Shown piece by piece: positions 1 to 5,847 of a stretch of DNA of 12,044 bases. The notes beneath the pieces are model-generated. The model was not told the origin of the DNA. It ran no database searches and was given only the letters and a program-made list of their open reading frames with translations. Every line of letters begins with the position of its first letter. The first letter of the stretch is position 1. Source of the stretch: Oscillospiraceae bacterium. GTDB lineage: Bacteria; Bacillota; Clostridia; Oscillospirales; Acutalibacteraceae. The translations under genes and the position numbers were made by a program. Where the stretch lies: contig CADBOL010000143.1 in NCBI GenBank assembly GCA_902796295.1, forward strand, positions 1 through 12,044, written 5' to 3'.

Positions 1-519
1 GATAAACTGATTCTCGCCCTCTTTATATGTGTCAAATGTTCCGACGACTGTTATCTCAGTATCAAGCGGGGGATAATCGTCGGGATAGTTAACTTTTTTG
101 TCGAGGATGAATTCTATACCCTGCGAGCAGCAGGCGGTGGCATCCGAGATGAGGCAGGCATAGTAATTCCTTGTCTCCGCCTCATATACCGCGAAATTGC
201 CGCGCATTTTTATGCATTTGCCCACATAGTTCTGCGGCTCCATCATCATGTTTGAAACCTCGGAGTAAACCAGTGTGCTGTTCATGGCGGTGAGATCAAT
301 ATCCGGGATTATATCGGGCTTTTCCCCCGAAAAAATCTTGTATTCGGAGAGAGGCAGGGCTTTTCTTGCGGTTGTTTCATCAACGGCGGCGCTGCTGAGC
401 ACGTCATCTACATTCTGCCCCTGATAAACGGTTCCCGATTTGCTATCCGCCGAACCGCCGCAGCCGGCGAGGGCAATAATAAAAGCAGATACAATTAAAA
501 GCGAAATTATTCTTTTCAT
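1..519 (-). CDS. Putative lipoprotein with Cys-Cys motif, distal gene of zinc-import operon (3' end missing)
   Basis: I translated this myself: 173 codons run open from an ATG at 519 to the window edge, so the C-terminus is missing. The N-terminus is a classic lipoprotein signal: basic MKRI, a hydrophobic stretch, and lipobox LAGC with the lipidated cysteine at residue 20. It should therefore sit on the outer face of the membrane. The mature part has a segment at about residues 98-165 (GKCIKMRGNF, then ISDATACCSQGIEF, then ITVVGTFD) that reads like a small beta-barrel/OB-type domain, with cysteines at 102, 122, 130 and 131. Its start overlaps the znuB stop by 4 bases (ATGA), which implies translational coupling and a role with the metal importer. 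A metal-related job is inference; I do not know the family's function. TIGR03943/YcgQ-type proteins have a vaguely similar cysteine motif. Confidence 0.8.
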   Translation of the reverse strand, partial: MKRIISLLIVSAFIIALAGCGGSADSKSGTVYQGQNVDDVLSSAAVDETTARKALPLSEYKIFSGEKPDIIPDIDLTAMNSTLVYSEVSNMMMEPQNYVGKCIKMRGNFAVYEAETRNYYACLISDATACCSQGIEFILDKKVNYPDDYPPLDTEITVVGTFDTYKEGENQFI

Positions 520-1367
520 GTTCTTTTACCTCTCATTATTTTTCCCGCAAGGGTAAATAGAGCGAATGCGACTATGTCGGCCGCGACTATCGTGGAGCCG
601 ACCGGTGTGCCTGTTATAACGGAAATCAGGATTCCGAGAAGCGCGCAGATTACAGAGAAGACCGCGGAGCAGATTGTTACCGACCTGAAGGTCTTGAAAA
701 CGCGCATCGCGGAAAGCGCGGGGAATATCACCAGCGCCGAAATAAGGAGCGAGCCCACAAGATTCATTGCGAGCACTATTATGACGGCTATTATGACCGC
801 TATAATAAGATTGTAAGCGCCGGCTTTGATACCGGTGGCTCTTGCGAAGTTTTCATCAAAAGTGACGGCGAAAATCTTATTGTAAAACAGTATGAATACT
901 ATGACAACCGCAATCGAGAGTATCGCGCAGACAAGCACCTCGGCCTTGCTCAGTGTCAGTATCGACGTGGAGCCGAAAAGCGTTGTGCACACATCTCCCG
1001 AAAGGTTTGCGGATTTGGCGAAAATATTCATCAGCAGATATCCTATAGCGAGCGAGCCCACCGATATCATCGCGAGGGCGGCGTCGCCCTTGATTTTAGC
1101 GTTCTGCCCTGTGCGCAGGAGCAGTATCGCGCTTATGACCGTAATCAGGAGCACCACGGGCATATCATTTGTGAATTTTAAAATCGCCGCTATTGCCATA
1201 GCTCCGAAAGCGACGTGTGAAAGCCCGTCTCCGATAAATGAAAACCGTTTGAGCACGAGTGTCACTCCGAGAAGCGAGGAGCAGAGCGCGATAAGCACAC
1301 CCACTATCAGAGCGTATCTGACAAACGGAAACTGCAGATAGTCAAGTTTTTCGGCAAGGAAGGTCAT
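516..1367 (-). CDS. znuB: Zinc/manganese-type ABC transporter permease (ZnuB family)
   Basis: Integral membrane permease of a metal ABC importer (ABC-3 / ZnuB-MntB family), 283 residues, the usual family length. It would pass a divalent metal delivered by the lipoprotein encoded upstream, powered by the adjacent ATPase. Nearly the whole protein is hydrophobic, with about eight predicted membrane segments. The family signature after the first helices is visible as GDGLSHVAFG (His51), and a glycine/alanine-rich stretch near residues 205-225 resembles the segment that contacts the ATPase. The ATG at 1367 overlaps the znuC stop as ATGA, and a GGAGG lies 9 bases upstream inside znuC, so this start is secure. 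Zinc is preferred from the company it keeps (Cys/His-rich neighbours), but manganese cannot be excluded from sequence alone. Confidence 0.93.
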   Translation of the reverse strand: MTFLAEKLDYLQFPFVRYALIVGVLIALCSSLLGVTLVLKRFSFIGDGLSHVAFGAMAIAAILKFTNDMPVVLLITVISAILLLRTGQNAKIKGDAALAMISVGSLAIGYLLMNIFAKSANLSGDVCTTLFGSTSILTLSKAEVLVCAILSIAVVIVFILFYNKIFAVTFDENFARATGIKAGAYNLIIAVIIAVIIVLAMNLVGSLLISALVIFPALSAMRVFKTFRSVTICSAVFSVICALLGILISVITGTPVGSTIVAADIVAFALFTLAGKIMRGKRT

Positions 1368-2071
1368 TTTACGCCGCCTCCTTCCGTGTGAGCGAATGTA
1401 TCGCGGGTGTGAGTGTATTCATCGACTGATCCGAAGAATATCTCTTTACCTATATGAAGCACTTTATTCGCGTATTGCAGAGCCGCCCCGATATCGTGTG
1501 AAATCATTATTACGGTGATTCCGTCATTCTCATTAAGGCTTTTGATTATGTCATACATTTCCGCCGTAACTTTCGGGTCGAGACCCGATACCGGCTCGTC
1601 AAGCAGGAGCAGCTTTTTTGTGGCGCAGAGCGCGCGTGCGAGCAGCACTCTCTGCTGCTGACCGCCCGACAGCTCGCGATAGCATCTGCCCGAAAGAGCG
1701 GTGAGCTCCATTTTTTCCATATTTGCCTTTGCGGCGGCTTTTTCATTCTTATTGTAAAATGGTCTGAGCCCCTGACTGTTCTGACATCCGGAGAGGACTA
1801 TTTCCCACACGGATGCGGGGAAATCACGCTGAACATCCGTCTGCTGCGGCAGGTAGCCGATTTCGGTCTGTTTAAGGCCGTCACCGGTTGTGATGCTGCC
1901 CGAGAGAGGGGAGTTCAGCCCGAGAATCGTTTTCATCAGTGTGCTCTTGCCCGAGCCGTTTTCACCGACTATGCAGAGATAATCTCCGGCGTTAACTTCA
2001 AAATTCAGGTTGCCGGCTATCTCTTTTCCGTCATAGCCGAGAGAAAGGTCACGGCAGGTCAGTAATGCCAT
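1364..2071 (-). CDS. znuC: Zinc/manganese-type ABC transporter ATP-binding protein (ZnuC family)
   Basis: Cytoplasmic ATPase that energises the metal importer, 235 residues, a normal size. All nucleotide-binding motifs are intact: Walker A GENGSGKST (36-44), Q-loop at YLPQQ (73-77), ABC signature LSGGQQQR (134-141), Walker B LLLLDEP (154-160), D-loop GLDP, and H-loop SHD (191-193). The segment around the Q-loop followed by FPASVWEIV is typical of the ZnuC/MntA metal branch. The gene starts 13 bases after the znuA stop with an AAGGTG-type ribosome site, and its stop overlaps the znuB ATG. The gene order binding protein, ATPase, permease makes a complete importer. Metal specificity is inferred from the family and not proven. 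Confidence 0.95.
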   Translation of the reverse strand: MALLTCRDLSLGYDGKEIAGNLNFEVNAGDYLCIVGENGSGKSTLMKTILGLNSPLSGSITTGDGLKQTEIGYLPQQTDVQRDFPASVWEIVLSGCQNSQGLRPFYNKNEKAAAKANMEKMELTALSGRCYRELSGGQQQRVLLARALCATKKLLLLDEPVSGLDPKVTAEMYDIIKSLNENDGITVIMISHDIGAALQYANKVLHIGKEIFFGSVDEYTHTRDTFAHTEGGGVK

Positions 2072-2084
2072 AATTTCACCTTCT

Positions 2085-3095
2085 TTACTGCGCGGTGTTA
2101 TCCAGTGCCGTTTTAAGCACTATCAGATTGCCCTGCATTATGTCGTAATAGTTTGCTCCGTCTTCAACATCCGCCGAGGTGGCCGACTGCATTGAGTCAA
2201 GCGTGAGAATACCTCTGCCTTTGTCGGAGGAAGCGTCTATGACAGACTGCGAGAGTCTTCCGTCTGCGCTTTCAATCTGCATTACATAATTCAGATTCAT
2301 TTCATCAAGTTTTTTTGCCAGGAACACTATTGTTTCAAAGCTTGCTTCGCTCTCCGCGGAGCAGCCGGCAAATGCAGCGTAATAATCGATGCCGTAATCT
2401 TCCGCAAGATAGCGGAAGGGGAAACGGTCGCCGAAAACGAGAGTTTTGTTTTCGGCGCTGTCAACGGCCGCTTTATACTGAGCATCAAGGTCATTCAGCT
2501 TTTTGATGTAAGACTCGGTGTTTGCTCTGTAAATACCGGTGTTTCCGGGGTCAATGACGCAGAGCTTTTCGTATATCGCCCTGCAGAGGATGACGGCGTT
2601 TTTAAGCGAGAGCCAAACATGCTCGTCATATTCGGGCTCCTCTTCCTCTTCTTCTCCGGCTTCTTCCTCAGCCTGCATTCCCTCTTTTATTTCTTCCTCT
2701 CTGACGTTTTCTCCGAGAGTTTCAAGCAAGTTGATAACAGCCATGTCTTTATTTGACGCTTCGGCAAGAGCGTCTTTAACCCAGCCGTCGGATTCTCCGC
2801 CGACATAGATAAACAGGTCGCAGGAGGAGATTTTTACAATATCTGCGGCGGACGGCTGATAGGAGTGAAGATCAACACCGTTATCAAGCAGCATTGTCAG
2901 ATCCGTTTCTCCGGCTTTTTCGCCGAGAATCTGTCTGACCCAGTCGTATTCGGGAAAGATGGTTGTGACTATGCTGAGCTTTCCGCTGCCGTCCGTTTTT
3001 CCGCTTTCCGGTTTTCCGGCTTCGGTTTTTCCGCAGGAGGCGAAACAGCCTGCCGAGAGAATAATACACAGTAAAACTGCAATTGTTTTTTTCAT
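2085..3095 (-). CDS. znuA: Zinc/manganese-type ABC transporter substrate-binding lipoprotein (ZnuA-like)
   Basis: Cell-surface metal-binding component of the importer (cluster A-I / ZnuA family), 336 residues. A lipoprotein signal is clear, but the modified cysteine is ambiguous (C17 in SAGC or C21 in FASC). A Gly/Lys/Ser linker follows, then the domain beginning LSIVTTIFPEYDW. Likely ligands are His77 (VDLHSYQPS), His159 (EYDEHVWLS) and Glu275 (MQIESADGR). The canonical third histidine of ZnuA is not seen: the matching stretch reads FGDRFPFRYLAEDYG, followed by AFAGCSAESEASFE. The usual His-rich loop is replaced by a glutamate-rich one (residues 143-153, almost all Glu). A GGAGG sits 8 bases before the ATG. 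This looks like a Bacillota subfamily with altered ligands; zinc is the likeliest substrate. Confidence 0.92.
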   Translation of the reverse strand: MKKTIAVLLCIILSAGCFASCGKTEAGKPESGKTDGSGKLSIVTTIFPEYDWVRQILGEKAGETDLTMLLDNGVDLHSYQPSAADIVKISSCDLFIYVGGESDGWVKDALAEASNKDMAVINLLETLGENVREEEIKEGMQAEEEAGEEEEEEPEYDEHVWLSLKNAVILCRAIYEKLCVIDPGNTGIYRANTESYIKKLNDLDAQYKAAVDSAENKTLVFGDRFPFRYLAEDYGIDYYAAFAGCSAESEASFETIVFLAKKLDEMNLNYVMQIESADGRLSQSVIDASSDKGRGILTLDSMQSATSADVEDGANYYDIMQGNLIVLKTALDNTAQ

Positions 3096-3136
3096 TATAT
3101 TTACCTCCGAATCATTTTAAAAAAGGCGCAAAAATA

Positions 3137-3188
3137 CAAGGAGCCGGCATACGCCCGTAAGCCCCTTCAAAAGGGGCCTGACTCCTTG
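3137..3188 (-). other. Branched hairpin between the small Cys-rich gene and znuA (terminator, leader element or repeat)
   Basis: Outer arms CAAGGAG (3137-3143) and CTCCTTG (3182-3188) are perfectly complementary. They enclose a perfect 7-bp hairpin GCCCCTT/AAGGGGC with a 3-base loop (3161-3177) and a small GGC/GCC hairpin to its left. Read on the minus strand, the outer stem is followed by TATTTTTGCGCC and then a run of six T, as in an intrinsic terminator. The element fills the 103 bases between the small-gene stop and znuA, so it could terminate or attenuate transcription before the importer genes. No usable promoter is visible between it and znuA. It could also be a dispersed palindromic repeat. 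It matches no riboswitch class I can recognise. Confidence 0.5.
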
Positions 3189-3198
3189 CTTTGTTATG

Positions 3199-3495
3199 TC
3201 AATTCAGAAGCTTTGTTTTAAGAGTAACGGGGGTCGAGGGGCTTTGCGGAGCCCCGAAAATTCTGAGGACCGCGCCGGCTGCGAAAAACGCGCAGGCGCA
3301 GGCCGATAACGCCGTAAAAGCGGCGGTCAGTGACTTGAAAATATTGACGCAGGCGGAGATAGCGCAGCAGACGGCGCAGTCTTCGCCGCTGCAGTCGTGA
3401 TCTGCTTCGGCGGCGATAAAAGCGGCGGAGGAAAGCATGGCAAGAGCAATCAGCGCGGTAATGATTATTACCGTGATTCTTCTGAATTTCTTCAT
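3199..3495 (-). CDS. Small Cys/His-rich membrane protein upstream of the zinc importer
   Basis: 98 residues with a strong AAGGAGG ribosome site 6 bases before the ATG, so this is a genuine gene. Two hydrophobic segments are visible, residues 7-29 (signal anchor or signal peptide) and 57-80. Between them, probably outside the cell, lies a compact cluster: His33, Cys35, Cys40, Cys43, Cys44 and Cys49 in ADHDCSGEDCAVCCAISAC. Further cysteines (66, 68) lie in the second helix. The pattern could bind zinc or form disulfides; that is inference. It sits 40 bases downstream of the PAP2 gene and 103 bases upstream of znuA, all on one strand, suggesting a link with metal uptake. I believe similar short HDC-x-GEDC-x-x-C proteins occur in Clostridia, but know no assigned function. 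Confidence 0.8.
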   Translation of the reverse strand: MKKFRRITVIIITALIALAMLSSAAFIAAEADHDCSGEDCAVCCAISACVNIFKSLTAAFTALSACACAFFAAGAVLRIFGAPQSPSTPVTLKTKLLN

Positions 3496-3535
3496 GGTTT
3501 TCCTCCTTTCGCCTGATTTTTAATGAAGTATAAGA

Positions 3536-4543
3536 TTATGCCGCGGCGTCTGTTTCGGCGGTGACATCCTCTTCGGACTCAGGCGCGGGCAGAGTTTCTG
3601 TTTCGTTTGTAACCTCTTCATCCGTTTCGGGCTCTTCTGTGCCCTGACCCTCTGCGGTCAGCTGTTTCCAGTGAATCTTGCAGTAGTTTTTACCGTCGAT
3701 GGGCGGATACTTGTCTTCGCCCACTCTCGCCTTGTTGTTGCAGTCATATTCAACGTTATACGCGCATTTGACCTCGTCGCTCTCTGTGAGAAGCTTGCCG
3801 AATGCTATGCCGATATCACAGACGAGCACAACTGCGAGGATAATATAAAACGCCTTATATATCTTGAGATGGAAAAGGTCTTCAAGGCATATCCTGTCAA
3901 GAGCTTTGACCTTGCCGAAAATAAAGAGCGCGAGCTTTGAGATGAAAAATCCGCAGACGCCTGCAAAGATTCCGGCAAGCGCGCCCGCCATGACATCGGT
4001 CGGATAGTGAACCATGAGATATATCCTCGAACACGCGGTGAAAAGCGCAAGAACAGGCGGAATCCAGGCAAACTTGCCTTTTTTATCGCTTAAAAGGCAG
4101 AGGCACAGAGCCGTTGCCACCTCAAAAGCGGAGGTCGTATGGCCGGAGGGGAATGAATAATCGCTCTCCGAGAGCGAGCCGACACCGGCATACCAGTTTT
4201 TATACTGCGCCCAGAAATCCGTGAGCTGAAGGGTGTTATAGGGCCTTACCCTGAGAACCATCGGCTTCAAAGCGAGATTTGTGATGATTGTGCCTACCGC
4301 AACAGCCGAAAGCACGGCGATGCCGTATTTCCTGGTCTTTTTGAAAAGGCACAGGATAAACGCCAGAACCGCGACGGGAATAATGAAATCTTCATCGCCC
4401 ATAGATGTGAAAAACTTCGCTATAAGCGTCAGCACGCTGTTTTGCATCGAGCCGAAAAACGAGAATATCGAAGTGTCAAGGCCGAAAAACGATGCGTCTA
4501 ACTTGTCGCCTATTGTGGCGGCAAGCGGAATAATTTCAAACAT
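3536..4543 (-). CDS. PAP2-family membrane phosphatase with C-terminal Cys/His extension
   Basis: Membrane phosphatase of the type-2 phosphatidic acid phosphatase family, 335 residues. The three catalytic motifs are intact: K-x6-RP at Lys93-Pro101, PSGH at 132-135 with catalytic His135, and SR-x5-H-x3-D at Ser172-Asp183. Several membrane helices surround them. Members dephosphorylate lipid phosphates such as phosphatidic acid or undecaprenyl diphosphate; the substrate here cannot be told. After a last helix (about 231-249) there is an unusual tail: Cys260, Cys268, Cys288 and His291, the last two as YCKIHW, resembling a small zinc-binding module. It is followed by about 35 acidic, Thr/Glu-rich residues. 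The ATG at 4543 has AAGGGG seven bases upstream. It is the first gene of the minus-strand run leading into the zinc importer. Confidence 0.9.
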   Translation of the reverse strand: MFEIIPLAATIGDKLDASFFGLDTSIFSFFGSMQNSVLTLIAKFFTSMGDEDFIIPVAVLAFILCLFKKTRKYGIAVLSAVAVGTIITNLALKPMVLRVRPYNTLQLTDFWAQYKNWYAGVGSLSESDYSFPSGHTTSAFEVATALCLCLLSDKKGKFAWIPPVLALFTACSRIYLMVHYPTDVMAGALAGIFAGVCGFFISKLALFIFGKVKALDRICLEDLFHLKIYKAFYIILAVVLVCDIGIAFGKLLTESDEVKCAYNVEYDCNNKARVGEDKYPPIDGKNYCKIHWKQLTAEGQGTEEPETDEEVTNETETLPAPESEEDVTAETDAAA

Positions 4544-4562
4544 AAAAAAACCCCTTATAAAG

Positions 4563-4598
4563 ACAATACGGGCGGCAATTCAGCCGCCCTTTTATTGT
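4563..4598. terminator. GC-rich hairpin between the YdbC-like and PAP2 genes
   Basis: GGGCGGC (4570-4576) pairs perfectly with GCCGCCC (4583-4589) around a 6-base loop. The flanks ACAATA (4563-4568) and TATTGT (4593-4598) extend the palindrome. On the plus strand it is followed by TTTTATT; on the minus strand, the direction of the neighbouring genes, the tail is only GTATTGTCTTT. It probably acts as a weak or partial terminator after the YdbC-like gene, lying upstream of the PAP2 gene. Confidence 0.6.
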
Positions 4599-4607
4599 GT
4601 TGGTCGA

Positions 4608-4823
4608 TTACATTTTCTTGAGAGCGGCAACAAGAGCTTCCATCTCTTCATCGCTGAGAGTAACGCCCTTACCCATCCTGTCATGCTCGGGTGACCACTC
4701 GCGGATATCATACTTGGGATCGCGCCCGCCCCAGCTGACACGGTTCAATTCTTTGCACCATCCTCTTGCGTTCTCGGAGAGAACGGCAACTGTTTCAACT
4801 ATTTCGTAAGTAAATGCCGGCAT
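4608..4823 (-). CDS. YdbC/PC4-like single-stranded nucleic-acid-binding protein
   Basis: 71 residues, matching the compact Bacillota YdbC family, whose fold is that of the eukaryotic coactivator PC4 and which binds single-stranded DNA or RNA in the cytoplasm. The diagnostic core is visible: FTYEIVETVAVLSE, GWCKELNRVSWGGRDPKYDI and REWSPEHDRMGKGVTLSDEE. A short C-terminal helix (residues 58-70) would complete the dimer interface. The ATG at 4823 has AAGGAG 8 bases upstream, and a well-formed promoter lies in front of it. It is probably transcribed alone or with PAP2 by readthrough of the hairpin after it. Its cellular role in transcription or repair is not established for this family. Confidence 0.88.
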   Translation of the reverse strand: MPAFTYEIVETVAVLSENARGWCKELNRVSWGGRDPKYDIREWSPEHDRMGKGVTLSDEEMEALVAALKKM

Positions 4824-4845
4824 GGTAGTTCTCCTTTCAAAAACA

Positions 4846-4887
4846 ATTATACAAGGTTATTATATTATATAATTTTTAAAAAGTAAA
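4846..4887 (-). promoter_or_regulatory. Sigma-A-type promoter for the YdbC-like gene
   Basis: On the minus strand, TTTACT (4882-4887) is followed after exactly 17 bases by a perfect TATAAT (4859-4864), predicting a start near 4852 and a leader of about 29 bases that carries the AAGGAG site. A second TATAAT lies at 4846-4851 without a matching -35. The whole region is extremely AT-rich. The weak palindrome GTTATTTTTAAAAATAAC (4890-4907) just upstream sits after the metA stop and is not GC-rich enough to be called a terminator. Confidence 0.65.
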
Positions 4888-4915
4888 TAGTTATTTTTAA
4901 AAATAACGGCTTTTT

Positions 4916-5833
4916 TCAGCGGATTTTTCCGATTTCATAGGGAGTTGACTGGTAAACAAAGTAATTCAGCCAGTTTGAGTAGAGAAGATTGGCGTGAGAG
5001 CGCCAAATAACCGGGGGCGCCTGAGTGATATCATCGTGCGGATAATAGTTGACCGGCATTTTAATCGGTTTGTTTGCCATAAGGTCGCGCCTGTATTCTT
5101 TATCGAGAGTATACTGGTCATATTCGGCGTGGCCGGTGATGAAAACCTGCCTGCCGTTTTTTGTCATCATCAGCGAAACACCCGCCTGCGGGGAGGAGGC
5201 GATGATTTTTAGCTTCGGCTCATTTTCGATATCCTCTCTGCGTATTGAGGTGTGCCTTGAATGCGGCATATAGAATATATCGTCAAAGCCTCTTGCGATT
5301 ATGCTCTTTTTACGCTCAACCTTATGAGGGAAGATGCCGAAGAGCTTCTCGTCAAGCTGTATTTTGGGTATTCCGTAATGATAATACAGAGCGGCCTGAG
5401 CGCCCCAGCAGATATGGAAAACGGAGTAGACATGAGTTTTGCTCCATTCCATTATTTCACACAGCTCATCCCAATATTCAACCTCTTCGAAGGGCAGATG
5501 CTCAACCGGCGCTCCGGTGATAATCATTCCGTCAAAGTGTCTGTGTTTTATCTCACTGAAAACCTGATAGAAAGCGAGCAGATGCTCCTCGCTCGTATTC
5601 TTTGATTTGTGGGTCTCGGTGTGCAGGAGCGTGAGCTCCACCTGAAGCGGAGTGTTGCCGAGCAGCCTTGAGAGCTGTGTTTCGGTATCAATCTTTGTAG
5701 GCATCAGGTTGAGGAGCAGAATCTGCAGAGGGCGTATATCCTGAGTCATCGCCCTTGTTTCCGTCATCACAAAAATGTTTTCTCTTGAGAGTGTTTTTGT
5801 CGCGGGTAATTCATTGGGTATTTTGATAGGCAT
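4916..5833 (-). CDS. metAA: Homoserine O-acetyltransferase, MetA type
   Basis: Activates the hydroxyl of L-homoserine with an acyl group from acyl-CoA, the first committed step of methionine synthesis in the cytoplasm. I start it at [10 protein letters not shown] (ATG 5831-5833, GGAG 8 bases upstream), giving 305 residues, the normal MetA length; a longer in-frame reading to 5938 overlaps the upstream gene and is rejected. With this start the catalytic residues fall exactly on family numbering: Cys142 in HICWGAQ, His235 and Glu237 in TGHAEYDQ. Residue 111 is glutamate ([12 protein letters not shown]). In this fold Glu111 is known from Bacillus cereus MetA to favour acetyl-CoA, while glycine, as in E. 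coli, favours succinyl-CoA. It follows the amidase gene by 14 bases and shares its promoter. Confidence 0.95.
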   Translation of the reverse strand: MPIKIPNELPATKTLSRENIFVMTETRAMTQDIRPLQILLLNLMPTKIDTETQLSRLLGNTPLQVELTLLHTETHKSKNTSEEHLLAFYQVFSEIKHRHFDGMIITGAPVEHLPFEEVEYWDELCEIMEWSKTHVYSVFHICWGAQAALYYHYGIPKIQLDEKLFGIFPHKVERKKSIIARGFDDIFYMPHSRHTSIRREDIENEPKLKIIASSPQAGVSLMMTKNGRQVFITGHAEYDQYTLDKEYRRDLMANKPIKMPVNYYPHDDITQAPPVIWRSHANLLYSNWLNYFVYQSTPYEIGKIR

Positions 5834-5847
5834 ATTCTTTCTCCGTA

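Noticed and set aside
892..1341. Plus-strand open frame of 149 codons
   Set aside because: Antisense to znuB, Thr/Ser/Ile-rich shadow translation with no ribosome site.
3101..3120. Possible Zur operator before znuA
   Set aside because: Only a short AATGATT-like core is seen, without the palindromic halves expected of Bacillota Zur boxes.
3103..3143. TTGTAT-17-AATGAT promoter before znuA
   Set aside because: The implied start would fall in the ribosome site itself, leaving no leader, and the -10 is poor.
4890..4907. Palindrome GTTATTTTTAAAAATAAC as metA terminator
   Set aside because: All AT except two pairs, so the stem is too weak; probably part of the AT-rich promoter region.
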